Assembly: GCA_026392145.1 (NCBI GenBank) | Contig: JAPLCS010000414.1 | Coordinates: 1-24,068 of the forward strand | Direction: 5' to 3' | Source of the DNA: Fimbriimonadales bacterium | Lineage (GTDB): Bacteria > Armatimonadota > Fimbriimonadia > Fimbriimonadales > Fimbriimonadaceae | DNA: 24,068 bases | Shown: one piece after another, positions 14,779 through 22,870 of the stretch | Layout of the letters: each line of letters begins with the position of its first letter | Numbering within the stretch: the stretch's first letter is position 1 | Notes under the pieces: generated by a model | What the model was told of the DNA's origin: nothing | The model's database searches: none | The model's input: only the letters and a program-made list of their open reading frames with translations | Translations under genes and position numbers: made by a program

Positions 14779-16182
14779 ATGCAAATTACCCGAGAAGATT
14801 TAAATCCCTGTACCATCAAACTGAGCGTAGTTTGCTCTCCTGAACAGGTATCAGACGCCTTTGACCGAGCTCTCAAGGCCATTTCCAAAGAAGTTCGGCT
14901 TCCTGGATTCCGACCTGGTCATGCACCTAAACATATGGTCGAAAAAATGGTGAGCAAGGACGAACTCTACAATCAAGCCGCAGATGAACTTGTTCGGCGA
15001 ACTTACGAGAAGGCCCTAAAAGACCAAAACATTGAACCCGACCCAGGCGTTCGACCATCGGTGGAACTTGAAGAACTTGACCGAGAAGCAAAAATAGCAA
15101 CGTACTCGGCAAAGGTACCACTCCCTCCAAAGATTGAATTGTCGGAATACAAAGGGCTTCCAGCCAACCGACCTGCTATCGAAGTAACGGACGAAGAGGT
15201 TCAATACCAAATCACTGAACTACGCAAGCGACAAGGCAGCCGAGAAGCAGTTCTTGACAGAAACGCTCAAGAGGGAGACTATGGTGTAGTTAACATCAAA
15301 GTTGAAGGAGAATCCGGCGAAGGACGTACTTTCATGGTGGTCATCGGTCAAACTTTCCCATCACTTGACGCCGCTCTTCCAGGTATGGCAAGCGAAGAAA
15401 TGCGAAGCGTTGAACTTGAGTTCCCTGACAACTTCTCAGATAAGGCACTTGCAGGAACCAAACAAAAGTCACAGATTACGTTGAACTCCATCAGCGCAGT
15501 ATCCATGCCCGAATTAAACGACGAGTTTGCTAAAGCTCTCAATTCCGATTCGGTTGAGGAACTTACTGCACGAATGCGAGAAAGCATTGTCCAAGCAAAG
15601 GAGCAGATGACCAGAGACATGGTTCAGGATCAGTTGCTCGAATCACTTCGAGGAAGTTCGAAGATTGAAGTCAGCGACAACATGTGGGAAGCATTAGCAA
15701 ACCAGCGACTGTCACAAATCTCACAAGAAGTTCGACGCCAAGGCAAAACCATTGAAGACTACGCAAAAGAAAACGGTATGACCGTTGACGAATTGGTGAA
15801 AGCATGGCACGAGCAGGCAAAGGTTCATGTAGAAAGAGCTATGGTAGTACGCGAAGTTTTTGCCAAGGAAAAATTAGCAATTACAAATGAAGAGCTCAAC
15901 ACTGAACTCTTCGCCATGGCTCAAGAGTATCAAATGGAGCCAATGGAACTCCTAGAGGCTATGAGAAAGGACGGTTCATTGCAAGAACTGCAGTTCCGTG
16001 CTATCTCAAGAAAGGTAACCGATTTTCTCATTGAAAATGCGGTGATAACAGAAACCGCCGAAGTTGGTGGATCTGAAAAGCCAGCCAAAAAATCAACGAA
16101 AGCAAAGCCAGCAAAAGAAGCTGATGTAGCAACTGAAGAGGAAGCTCCTAAGAAAAAGGCAACAAAAAAGAAATCTGAGTAG
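14779..16182 (+). CDS. tig: Trigger factor, ribosome-associated chaperone
   Basis: Folding helper that docks at the ribosomal exit tunnel on protein L23. It has 467 residues. The N-terminal ribosome-binding domain holds the signature GFRPGHAP (43-50; usually GFRxGKxP). The middle domain (about 160-245) starts at EGDYGVVNIKVEG and is FKBP-like but diverged (for example IGQTFPSLDAALPGM), so prolyl isomerase activity is uncertain. The C-terminal helical arms run from about 255 to 430 (RMRESIVQAKEQMTRDMV ... ELLEAMRKDG). The last 35 residues form a low-complexity Lys/Ala/Glu tail (KPAKKSTKAKPAKEA ... KKKATKKKSE). The ATG at 14779 has no visible Shine-Dalgarno. TAGAAT at 14736-14741 might be a -10 element, but no good -35 is visible. 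A hairpin terminator follows. clpP and clpX, common neighbours, are absent. Confidence 0.96.
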   Translation: MQITREDLNPCTIKLSVVCSPEQVSDAFDRALKAISKEVRLPGFRPGHAPKHMVEKMVSKDELYNQAADELVRRTYEKALKDQNIEPDPGVRPSVELEELDREAKIATYSAKVPLPPKIELSEYKGLPANRPAIEVTDEEVQYQITELRKRQGSREAVLDRNAQEGDYGVVNIKVEGESGEGRTFMVVIGQTFPSLDAALPGMASEEMRSVELEFPDNFSDKALAGTKQKSQITLNSISAVSMPELNDEFAKALNSDSVEELTARMRESIVQAKEQMTRDMVQDQLLESLRGSSKIEVSDNMWEALANQRLSQISQEVRRQGKTIEDYAKENGMTVDELVKAWHEQAKVHVERAMVVREVFAKEKLAITNEELNTELFAMAQEYQMEPMELLEAMRKDGSLQELQFRAISRKVTDFLIENAVITETAEVGGSEKPAKKSTKAKPAKEADVATEEEAPKKKATKKKSE

Positions 16183-16187
16183 TCATA

Positions 16188-16217
16188 AAAGGTAGGTGGT
16201 AGTTGCCACCTACCTTT
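16188..16217 (+). terminator. Hairpin after tig, probable terminator
   Basis: A perfect 12-bp inverted repeat, AAAGGTAGGTGG (16188-16199) and CCACCTACCTTT (16206-16217), with a six-base loop. It begins six bases after the tig stop. The T-rich sequence beyond it is interrupted (CAGTTCTGTAAATTTT), so efficiency is probably moderate. Confidence 0.72.
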
Positions 16218-16294
16218 CAGTTCTGTAAATTTTCTCGTTGACTAGCAATACTTTTGCCAGGCGTTGAAGCTCTGATACTGAATCGAGTGAAATC

Positions 16295-16915
16295 ATGATA
16301 AAAGCACGAGAGCCATTTAACGTTTATTCTCACCTAGTTGGCTCAGTTGCCACGTTGATAGGTCTTATTTATTTAATCTCTTCGCGCCCCACTACCCTGC
16401 TAGGCACTTCCAGTTTTATTATTTACGGACTCATGGCGATGTTCATGTTTACCGCTAGTACGATTTACCACTGGACCAATCAAGTGAAACATGGATTGCA
16501 GAAGATGGACCACTGTGCCATTTATCTCATGATTGCTGGTACTTATACTCCGGTTTGCATCTTGGGTATTGGTGGACAAACTGGCTGGATTGTTCTGGCA
16601 GTTGAGTGGATTCTTGCTACCATTGGTGTGGTCGCAACGCTAACAATGACCAAACCACCAACTTGGCTGCGATTGGTTCTGTATTTAGTAATGGGCTGGA
16701 TGATTCTTCCTCTTGTTGGCTTACTGATGAATAAAATTCCAGTTACGGCAATAATCTGGATGGTTTTTGGCGGACTTGCATATACATTCGGCACGATTGT
16801 TTACGCTTCCAAGCGGCCAAAGCTTTGGCCCGGAAAGTTTAGTTCTCATGAACTTTGGCATGTTTTTGTTGTTGCTGGAGCAGTATGTCACTTCGCAGTA
16901 ATGACCTACCTGTAA
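16295..16915 (+). CDS. Hemolysin III / PAQR family membrane protein
   Basis: A seven-helix inner-membrane protein of the HlyIII (YqfA/TrhA) branch of the PAQR superfamily. It has 206 residues. It opens with EPFNVYSHLVGSVA, the family N-terminal motif. The metal-site residues are all present: S55-x3-H59 in TASTIYHW, D72-H73 in KMDHCAIYLMIAGTYTP, and H185-x3-H189 in SSHELWHVF, with H199 later. The family is linked to membrane fluidity and membrane energetics rather than proven haemolysis. The gene lies between the tig terminator and the glnA terminator and is convergent with glnA. The Shine-Dalgarno is weak (GAGTGA). Confidence 0.94.
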   Translation: MIKAREPFNVYSHLVGSVATLIGLIYLISSRPTTLLGTSSFIIYGLMAMFMFTASTIYHWTNQVKHGLQKMDHCAIYLMIAGTYTPVCILGIGGQTGWIVLAVEWILATIGVVATLTMTKPPTWLRLVLYLVMGWMILPLVGLLMNKIPVTAIIWMVFGGLAYTFGTIVYASKRPKLWPGKFSSHELWHVFVVAGAVCHFAVMTYL

Positions 16916-16920
16916 GCCAC

Positions 16921-16952
16921 AAAAAAACCTCTCAAACTTAGCTTGAGAGGTT
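16921..16952 (-). terminator. Intrinsic terminator of glnA
   Basis: A perfect 10-bp stem, AACCTCTCAA (16926-16935) and TTGAGAGGTT (16943-16952), with a seven-base loop. Read on the minus strand it is followed by a run of seven T (complement of 16921-16927, two of them within the stem). It lies about 30 bases after the glnA stop. It may also slow the convergent PAQR transcript, but there is no T run on that side. Confidence 0.88.
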
Positions 16953-16980
16953 CGAAGCTTATGTCAATGACAATTGGTTC

Positions 16981-18393
16981 TTAGTTATCTGAATACAAGT
17001 AGAACTCGTATGGATGTGGTCGAAGATCTACCGCATCGCACTCATGTTCAAGTTTGTATTCGATATAACTTTCGATGAGTTCCTTTGTGAACACGTCTCC
17101 CTTCAACAAGAATTCGTGGTCATTTGCCAAGGCAGCTAATGTTGCTCGAAGCGAACCAGGAGTTTGTTGGATCCCCGCTCGCTCTATGGCCGGCAGTTCG
17201 TAAAGGTCCTTATCCAAAGGCTTAGGCGGTTCAATTTTGTTTTGAATTCCGTCAAGACCAGCCATCAATTGAGATGAGAAAGCCAAGTAAGGATTCGCCA
17301 TTGGATCTGGGGCGCGGAACTCAATCCGCTTTGCTTTAGGAGACTTGCTCACCATAGGAATTCGAACACAGGCCGATCTGTTACGAGCGGAGTACATCAA
17401 ATTGATTGGAGCCTCGTACCCTGGAACCAGACGTCGGTAGCTGTTTGTGGTTGGAGCAGCGAAGGCAAGTAGCGCAGGAGCATGCTTGAGAATCCCGCCA
17501 ATGTACCAGCGAGCGTTGTCACTCAAACCAGCGTAGCCGGCCTCGTCGTAGAACGTCGGTTCGCCGTTCTTCCAGATTGACTGGTGGCAATGCATTCCAG
17601 AGCCATTATCTCCGAACAACGGCTTTGGCATGAAGGTGGCGAAAAATCCGTTCATGAAAGCAGTCTGCTTAACGATGTACTTGTACATCATCAATTTATC
17701 AGCCATGTACACCATGGTGTCAAATTTCATATCAATTTCGCATTGACCAGCCGAAGCAACTTCATGGTGGTGCATTTCAACATTGATTCCAGCATTAATC
17801 ATGTTCAGACACATTTCTGAACGAAGGTCTTGAAACTTATCAACTGGACCGCATGGATAGTAGCCACCTTTTGGTCGAATGGTGTAGCCAGGATTGTCCT
17901 CATTGCCACTTTCCCAGTGTGCTTCGTGCGACTTAATCTTGAAGAAGTTATGCTCTGGATTAACCGAGTAAGTCAAACTATCAAACACAAAGAATTCTGC
18001 TTCAGGACCGAAGAATACAGTGTCACCAATTCCCGTTGATTTCAAATACTGTTCAGCTTTGAGTGCGGTGTATCGTGGGTCCTTTCCGTAGGGTTGTCGA
18101 GTCAAAGGATCTTCGATATTACAAATCACAACCGCAGTCGGAGCTTGTGCAAAGGGATCCATGAACATTGAATCTGCATCTGGAATCAAAATCATGTCAG
18201 ATTCATTGATGGTTTGGAATCCTCTGATACTTGAACCATCGAAAGCAAGTCCATCTTCAAACTTACCCTCGTCAAAATGGTTGATTGGAATAGAAAAGTG
18301 CTGCCACGTCCCCATAAGGTCCGTGAAGCGAATGTCTACGAATTGTGCGTCGTTTTCTTCGACGAATTGAAGTGCTTTTTTGGCTGGTGACAT
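16981..18393 (-). CDS. glnA: Glutamine synthetase type I
   Basis: ATP-dependent ligation of ammonia to glutamate; cytoplasmic dodecamer. The 470 residues match GSI. Conserved blocks are GLAFDGSSIRGFQ (48-60), FFGPEAEFFVFD (metal glutamates at 131 and 133), the HHHEVASAGQCEI block (208-220), FGDNGSGMHCHQS (260-272, ammonia/ATP site), NRSACVRIP and RIEFRAPDPMANPYL. Tyr398 in KDLYELP aligns with the adenylylation Tyr of GSI-beta enzymes, so control by a GlnE-type enzyme is possible, but none is in the window. GGAG lies five bases before the ATG. The gene is divergent from the Tat/NHL protein across a 315-base gap, and a strong terminator ends it. Confidence 0.97.
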   Translation of the reverse strand: MSPAKKALQFVEENDAQFVDIRFTDLMGTWQHFSIPINHFDEGKFEDGLAFDGSSIRGFQTINESDMILIPDADSMFMDPFAQAPTAVVICNIEDPLTRQPYGKDPRYTALKAEQYLKSTGIGDTVFFGPEAEFFVFDSLTYSVNPEHNFFKIKSHEAHWESGNEDNPGYTIRPKGGYYPCGPVDKFQDLRSEMCLNMINAGINVEMHHHEVASAGQCEIDMKFDTMVYMADKLMMYKYIVKQTAFMNGFFATFMPKPLFGDNGSGMHCHQSIWKNGEPTFYDEAGYAGLSDNARWYIGGILKHAPALLAFAAPTTNSYRRLVPGYEAPINLMYSARNRSACVRIPMVSKSPKAKRIEFRAPDPMANPYLAFSSQLMAGLDGIQNKIEPPKPLDKDLYELPAIERAGIQQTPGSLRATLAALANDHEFLLKGDVFTKELIESYIEYKLEHECDAVDLRPHPYEFYLYSDN

Positions 18394-18708
18394 AAGGCTC
18401 CATGGTCAGAAGGAGACCCAGATTGTACACAAGTACACGAAGCCTCCCCCTAAACTCGGTCCCGCTCGCGACGTTGCAAACGATTGGCTCAATTATGACT
18501 CTTTTGCCCAAAGCCTGAATAGGGTCTTTCTTAATAAAATCCGATTATTTTTCCACCTTAGGACATCGAATTATAAGAAAGGAACATAAAAGAAATAACT
18601 TACGATTAGGGAAACAATTTTCCTGAAATTAGTGCAATTTGGTCTGCAATTTGTATAAGGTGATTGAACAAACCTCTAGTTCTTCATTGAACAGAGAGTG
18701 AGGGCAAA
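18394..18708. promoter_or_regulatory. Divergent intergenic region between glnA and the NHL gene
   Basis: A 315-base gap with no convincing ORF or RNA gene; it must hold both promoters. Toward glnA, a perfect TATAAT reads on the minus strand at 18575-18570, but with a poor -35 (TTATTT) and a leader of about 170 bases; CATAAT near 18497 is a closer -10 alternative. The inverted repeat TGTAC-ACAA-GTACA (18424-18437), about 30 bases before the glnA ATG, may be an operator. Toward the NHL gene, TATAAG (18654-18659) is a weak -10. GAGGG a few bases before ATG 18709 is its ribosome site. I see no known riboswitch fold. Confidence 0.45.
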
Positions 18709-19755
18709 ATGGAGATATCTAGACGTAACTTGCTAACTGGTGCCATGGGACTTACCATCGCACCTATGCTCCCATCGCAAAGTTCAGCGGCCCAATCAAA
18801 CAATTCAACCAGTGCAATTATGAAACGACCTATCATCGGAAGCGGAGAGCACACGTACGAAGTGTTCCACGACTGGCTAGTGCCACCCAAGAATCTTAAT
18901 TGGGGAGATACACATGGCGTGACAACTGACTCAAAAGGCAATATTTACATTGCACACACAGTGGGTTCTGGAAGTATTAGTAAGGACACGATTTGTGTTT
19001 TTGACCAAAGCGGAAGATTCGTCAAATCATTCGGCTCAGAATTTGCAGGTGGTGCACATGGTCTAGATTTACGCAAAGAAGGCTCAAGCGAGTACTTATA
19101 CATTTGCGATGTAAACCGTCGTATTGTGGCCAAAACTGATTTGAATGGTCGTGTGGAATGGGAAATTGATTATCCAAAAGAATCTGGAAAATACGCCAGC
19201 AGAGACCAATGGAATCCAACTAACATTGCATTTGCTCCAAACGGAGATATCTTCATCGGAGACGGCTACGGCTCAAGTTATGTTCACAGATACACAGCCG
19301 AAGGAAAATACGTGTCCACAATCATTGGCCCTGGATCTGATAAAGGGCAGGTCTCTTGTCCACACGGGCTTTGGGTTGACCAGCGAGATAAGAAAAATCC
19401 GAAGCTACTCGTTGCCGACAGAAGTAACAATCGCATTCAACAATTCACACTTGATGGCATCCACCTTGGATTCATCACCGAGGGAGTTCGAAAGCCGTGT
19501 CACATCCACTTCAACCATGGTTTAATGTTGGTGCCAGATCTTGATAGCGTTGTCACGATTTATGGTGCCGACAATAAGCCAGTAGTTCATCTTGGAGACG
19601 GGCATCCTTCAAGCCTAAGAGGAGCACCCCGAAAAGATTACATTCCTGGAAAATTTATACACCCTCATGGTGCCGCCTGGATAAACCAGCGAGATATTGT
19701 GGTTGCTGAGTGGGTTCCTACCGGACGTGTCACCTTGCTTCGCAGAGTCGGATAA
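18709..19755 (+). CDS. Tat-exported NHL-repeat-type beta-propeller protein
   Basis: A 348-residue protein. The N-terminus MEISRRNLLTGAMGLTIAPM carries a twin-arginine motif (SRRNLLT) and a mild hydrophobic core ending near SSAA, so export by the Tat pathway in folded form is likely. The rest shows propeller-blade repeats of the NHL type: GVTTDSKGNIYIAHT, ICVFDQSGRFVKSFG, IAFAPNGDIFIGDGYGSSYV, GLWVDQ...LLVADRSNNRIQQFTLDG and a final HGAAWINQRDIVVAEWVPTG. This is a six-bladed arrangement like peptidyl-alpha-hydroxyglycine lyase or SGL-type lactonases, but I see no firm catalytic assignment. Several His and Asp residues (HGL, CPHGL, HPHG) could be metal ligands. It shares a bidirectional terminator with the next gene. 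Confidence 0.85.
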   Translation: MEISRRNLLTGAMGLTIAPMLPSQSSAAQSNNSTSAIMKRPIIGSGEHTYEVFHDWLVPPKNLNWGDTHGVTTDSKGNIYIAHTVGSGSISKDTICVFDQSGRFVKSFGSEFAGGAHGLDLRKEGSSEYLYICDVNRRIVAKTDLNGRVEWEIDYPKESGKYASRDQWNPTNIAFAPNGDIFIGDGYGSSYVHRYTAEGKYVSTIIGPGSDKGQVSCPHGLWVDQRDKKNPKLLVADRSNNRIQQFTLDGIHLGFITEGVRKPCHIHFNHGLMLVPDLDSVVTIYGADNKPVVHLGDGHPSSLRGAPRKDYIPGKFIHPHGAAWINQRDIVVAEWVPTGRVTLLRRVG

Positions 19756-19774
19756 GTAAGGTTTACAAAGTCAC

Positions 19775-19805
19775 AAAAAAGCCCAGCTAGGAGCTGGGCT
19801 TTTTT
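19775..19805. terminator. Bidirectional intrinsic terminator
   Basis: GCCCAGCT (19781-19788) and AGCTGGGC (19792-19799) form an 8-bp GC-rich stem around a three-base loop. Six A (19775-19780) and six T (19800-19805) flank it, so each strand has a U-tract. It serves both the NHL gene on the plus strand and the convergent secreted protein on the minus strand. Confidence 0.93.
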
Positions 19806-19823
19806 GTGTGGAGGCATACTCCA

Positions 19824-21611
19824 CTAACGAGTTACAGTGATGTTCGCAGTCCTAGTGACTCCATTTCTAGATGCTGTAATTGTAACCGCTCTATTGGTAG
19901 TCGTTCTCGAAGTATTAATTATAAACGTTGCACTCGTGGCACCTTGAGGAACAACTACTTGACCAGAAACTCTTGCAAATGACGTATTGTTCGATGAAAG
20001 TATCACCGTTGCACCGCCAGCAGGAGCTGGTCCACTCAGAGTAACTGTTCCAGTTGAACTAACTCCACCGCGTACCGTTGATGGATTAATTGATACCGAG
20101 CTCAAGTTTACAACCGGGGCCGCAACAACATTCCAACTTACGATCTGAGTTGCCCAATTGTTAGTCGATGCGACAGTCATCGCCACACCCCAGAACTTAG
20201 TGTCGTCAAGCGGATCAACATCACAGCCAAAGTAGTCTCCCCATCGAGCTGAAGCGTAGTTGTTGCCTGCACTCGTAGCAAGTATTTGAGGAGCTCCCAT
20301 TGTTCCTGCCGCATCAGATGCAACTCTTCCCGTCACCGCTACATCAGCTGTAATGGAGGTGTTACAACGTGTAAATATGGCTCCAATGCTTCCTACTGAG
20401 TTGATAGCGACCGCTGGACAGATGTAGTTTTCTGTAGTGGAGCCAAGTTGACCGGACTGGGTAAGCGTTGGAAGCCCAGATGCTGGCCAGCTTCCGGTGT
20501 TCAATTCATACCAACGACATGACTTAAATGAACCGTTCTGAACGCAGTGAGAAGTAACCAATTTTCCACCTCTCCATGCTGCATTCATTACCCGTCCGTC
20601 CAATGCATCCAATGTTCTGTTGCTTGTGCTTGTTGCAGCTCCACTAGGAACCGTAAATGTTGGAACAGCAACAAAAGCAGACGACAGAGTAGGTGCCGTT
20701 GAAGGATTATTGACGCAGTAAACCTTCATGTTGCTTGTCCCACTGCGACTTATTGCATAGATGCCGGTGGCCGTTGAGTCTTGTGCCTCTGCAACTTGAA
20801 CACTTGCCCCACTAGAATCTCTTAAGCTAAAAGTGCTCACTGCGGCACCAGTGAGTACAGGTGTCTTTGGAATTACGATGAACTGTGCTCCCGCGAAGCC
20901 CGAGGTAACTCCAAACATGTTTCCAGTGACTACGTAGGCGTTTTGGTTGCCGCCTAGACCCGGATAGTCTAACCAATAGTTCACACCGCCGACAGTAAGT
21001 CGAGCCTCAAGTCGGTAGCGATACCAAGTTCCATTGGGGTCATTGTCGTCGCTCACTGCAAAAAGAAGTTTGCTGGTTTGTGTGGTGTCACTTTGCTCAA
21101 GGATTACAAGAACATACCGACCGTTGGCCTTGTCGTAAAAACATTTCGGATCAAAGATAAACGTTCCGGCTCCGAGTCCAGTAAAGAATGCACTCGCCTG
21201 CTGCTGGAATTGAGATGTCCCAGTTTTGGTAAAGAACCCAATGGAACTATTGACTACCGACACAATATGATTTGGACCAACTGCAATATCTGGATCAGCG
21301 GGAACCCACCCAGTTGCTCCAATCCCAGGAAACTGCCGCTCAATTGCAGTTCGCGGTGTACTGGTCATTTCTCCATATTTCAGGTCGTTTATTGCAGAGG
21401 TCAACAGTGGCATCTGCATGGGATTGGACGGCCTCCCAGGTTTAGTCGTAAGAGTGCGATCAATTTGAGGGAAGAATTTTGTAGTATCGATCGGAGATGA
21501 ATACTCCATCGGATTTTTCGCGGCCTGGTCGGGCGCAGGAAGAATCGTGGTTTGTGCAACCGCACTTGTGAAAAGTGCTGCGAACAAGAGGGCTGATGAG
21601 TAGAACTTCAT
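19824..21611 (-). CDS. Large secreted protein with C-terminal Ig-like domain
   Basis: A 595-residue exported protein. A standard signal peptide (MKFYSSALLFAALFTSAVA, cleavage before QTT) is followed by a Pro/Thr-rich linker. A long beta-rich region from about residue 85 to 500 contains GATGWVPADPDIAVGPNHIV, SVVNSSIGFFTKTG, FDPKCFYDKANGRYVLVILE and YASARWGDYFGCDVDPLDDTKFWGV. The alternation of strands and Gly/Asp turns suggests a propeller-like fold. The last 90 residues (SVSINPSTVRGGVSSTGTVT ... RTANITVTR) are a bacterial Ig-like domain with the 'V.G...STGTV.LS.PAPAGG..V.LSS' pattern. Six cysteines are scattered through the middle. I cannot name an activity; a cell-surface or secreted binding role is possible. 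AAGGA lies nine bases before the ATG. A striking double palindrome lies upstream. Confidence 0.85.
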   Translation of the reverse strand: MKFYSSALLFAALFTSAVAQTTILPAPDQAAKNPMEYSSPIDTTKFFPQIDRTLTTKPGRPSNPMQMPLLTSAINDLKYGEMTSTPRTAIERQFPGIGATGWVPADPDIAVGPNHIVSVVNSSIGFFTKTGTSQFQQQASAFFTGLGAGTFIFDPKCFYDKANGRYVLVILEQSDTTQTSKLLFAVSDDNDPNGTWYRYRLEARLTVGGVNYWLDYPGLGGNQNAYVVTGNMFGVTSGFAGAQFIVIPKTPVLTGAAVSTFSLRDSSGASVQVAEAQDSTATGIYAISRSGTSNMKVYCVNNPSTAPTLSSAFVAVPTFTVPSGAATSTSNRTLDALDGRVMNAAWRGGKLVTSHCVQNGSFKSCRWYELNTGSWPASGLPTLTQSGQLGSTTENYICPAVAINSVGSIGAIFTRCNTSITADVAVTGRVASDAAGTMGAPQILATSAGNNYASARWGDYFGCDVDPLDDTKFWGVAMTVASTNNWATQIVSWNVVAAPVVNLSSVSINPSTVRGGVSSTGTVTLSGPAPAGGATVILSSNNTSFARVSGQVVVPQGATSATFIINTSRTTTNRAVTITASRNGVTRTANITVTR

Positions 21612-21629
21612 AAGTGAATCCTTGAGATA

Positions 21630-21653
21630 ATTGATTAATCAATTGACGTCAAT
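21630..21653. promoter_or_regulatory. Overlapping double palindrome upstream of the 595-residue protein
   Basis: Two perfect palindromes share two bases: ATTGATTAATCAAT (21630-21643) and ATTGACGTCAAT (21642-21653). Both have ATTGA/TCAAT arms. On the minus strand TTGACG inside the second is a good -35, with TATCTC as a weak -10 17 bases further on, close to the start codon. The array is a likely operator for a dimeric regulator. Confidence 0.5.
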
Positions 21654-21716
21654 GATAATCCTTTTGTCAGCAAGAATTCCTGCACTTAGTGTCTACATAG
21701 GACTTTTGTCGGGAAG

Positions 21717-22157
21717 TTATTTTTGACCAGATTCAATGGGCGTACGATTGGAAGGTTCTGAATTCCGAGTAGCCATTCCACACGACCTGAAAGAACCTAT
21801 TACAGACAGAATAATTATCACCAGAAGGTAAATTCCCCATGGACCCATTCTCCCAAAGCTTGCAAATAATGATTTGAAACTGTAGAGCAAAGCCGTAGGT
21901 CGAAATGAAACATTTTGCTTGCCGCACTCACGACATCTAGGACCTGCTGGGCCAATCACCAAACAGCTTGTACAGAAGGGCCTCCCACATCGGCCACAAC
22001 TCAAAAGTGTCTCAACTTTGGGGTGTTTTGTACAAAAGTGCACCTCACCATTGGCAAAAGCCTGTTGGCGATTGTATTCGTGGAAATCCAGTCCACAACG
22101 CCCACAAAAACGGACATCATCTTCATTTTCTCTTGCACAACGTGGACACGACTGCAT
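21717..22157 (-). CDS. Zinc-ribbon and B-box-like membrane protein
   Basis: A 146-residue protein with three zinc-binding segments before a membrane helix. An N-terminal zinc ribbon, CPRCARE...FCGRCG (residues 4-21), is followed by a B-box-like stretch with CTKHPKVETLLSCGRCGRPF CTSC (about 42-65) and a final CRECG (about 75-79). A single transmembrane segment lies at about 104-122 (PWGIYLLVIIILSVIG), and the tail is short and polar. The arrangement resembles 'zinc ribbon domain-containing' and 'B-box zinc finger' proteins, common but uncharacterised in bacteria and thought to mediate protein interactions at the membrane. It is divergent from nuoE with only 31 bases between start codons, so the promoters must overlap. 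Confidence 0.85.
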   Translation of the reverse strand: MQSCPRCARENEDDVRFCGRCGLDFHEYNRQQAFANGEVHFCTKHPKVETLLSCGRCGRPFCTSCLVIGPAGPRCRECGKQNVSFRPTALLYSFKSLFASFGRMGPWGIYLLVIIILSVIGSFRSCGMATRNSEPSNRTPIESGQK

Positions 22158-22188
22158 TTTGACTTTCCAAAAGGTACCCTAGAAGGCG

Positions 22189-22818
22189 ATGAGCGAACTC
22201 ATTCAACTCGGAAGTCCAAAAGAAAGACCAACAGCACCATCTGCGGACGAATTGAATCTTAGGTTTTCGGAACAGGCTATTTCCGAACTAGAAGCGCTCA
22301 AGACCCACTATCCAACGCTCAAGGCGTGCATTTTGCCAGCGCTTTGGATTGCCCAACGTGAATATGGCGGGTTCTTGGATGGAGACGCGATAGCCGAAGT
22401 AGCTCATCGCCTCAAAAGAAGTTATGCGGAAGTGCAAGGCGTAGCAACTTTCTACACTATGTACAACACCCAGCACAAACCTGGGAGACATAAAATTGAA
22501 GTCTGTACCTGCCTTTCTTGTCATTTCAACAGTGCGTACCGAATGCGAGATTACATAACCAAGAAATTAGGCATCAAGCACGGTGAAACCACACCAGACG
22601 GAGAATTCATGCTTGAAGAGGTTGAATGCTTAAACGCTTGCGATCGAGCACCGGTCATTCAAGTAGGGGACCAGTATCACGGACCTGTTGACGAAGCTTA
22701 CATTGATAAGTTACTGGAAAACCTCAGATCATCCAGCGAAAACACAGTGGTTCGCATGGCTGATCAAATTGTTCAAGTACAACTTTTAGACAAAGAGCGA
22801 ACCGGAAAAATCCTCTAA
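22189..22818 (+). CDS. nuoE: NADH-quinone oxidoreductase subunit E (2Fe-2S)
   Basis: The 24-kDa thioredoxin-like subunit of complex I that carries cluster N1a on the cytoplasmic arm. It has 209 residues. The helical N-terminal domain includes ACILPALWIAQREYGGFLDG and VQGVATFYTMYNTQ. The 2Fe-2S ligands are C106 and C111 (VCTCLSC) and C147 and C151 (VECLNACDRAPV), with an additional Cys at 108. The family usually ends soon after the LLENL segment (about 179); here about 30 extra residues follow. The ATG at 22189 has AGAAGG close upstream (spacing short). nuoF follows after 52 bases. nuoA-D are not upstream, where a divergent zinc-finger gene is found instead, so the complex I genes are split or ordered differently here. 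Confidence 0.95.
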   Translation: MSELIQLGSPKERPTAPSADELNLRFSEQAISELEALKTHYPTLKACILPALWIAQREYGGFLDGDAIAEVAHRLKRSYAEVQGVATFYTMYNTQHKPGRHKIEVCTCLSCHFNSAYRMRDYITKKLGIKHGETTPDGEFMLEEVECLNACDRAPVIQVGDQYHGPVDEAYIDKLLENLRSSSENTVVRMADQIVQVQLLDKERTGKIL

Positions 22819-22870
22819 CAGATTCCTAGACAAACATCGACCCAAAAATCACGTAGGTAAATTTAAATTC

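Noticed and set aside
16943..16958. A tRNA T-loop-like GGTTCGAAG
   Set aside because: It is the right arm and flank of the glnA terminator hairpin; no acceptor or anticodon stem surrounds it.
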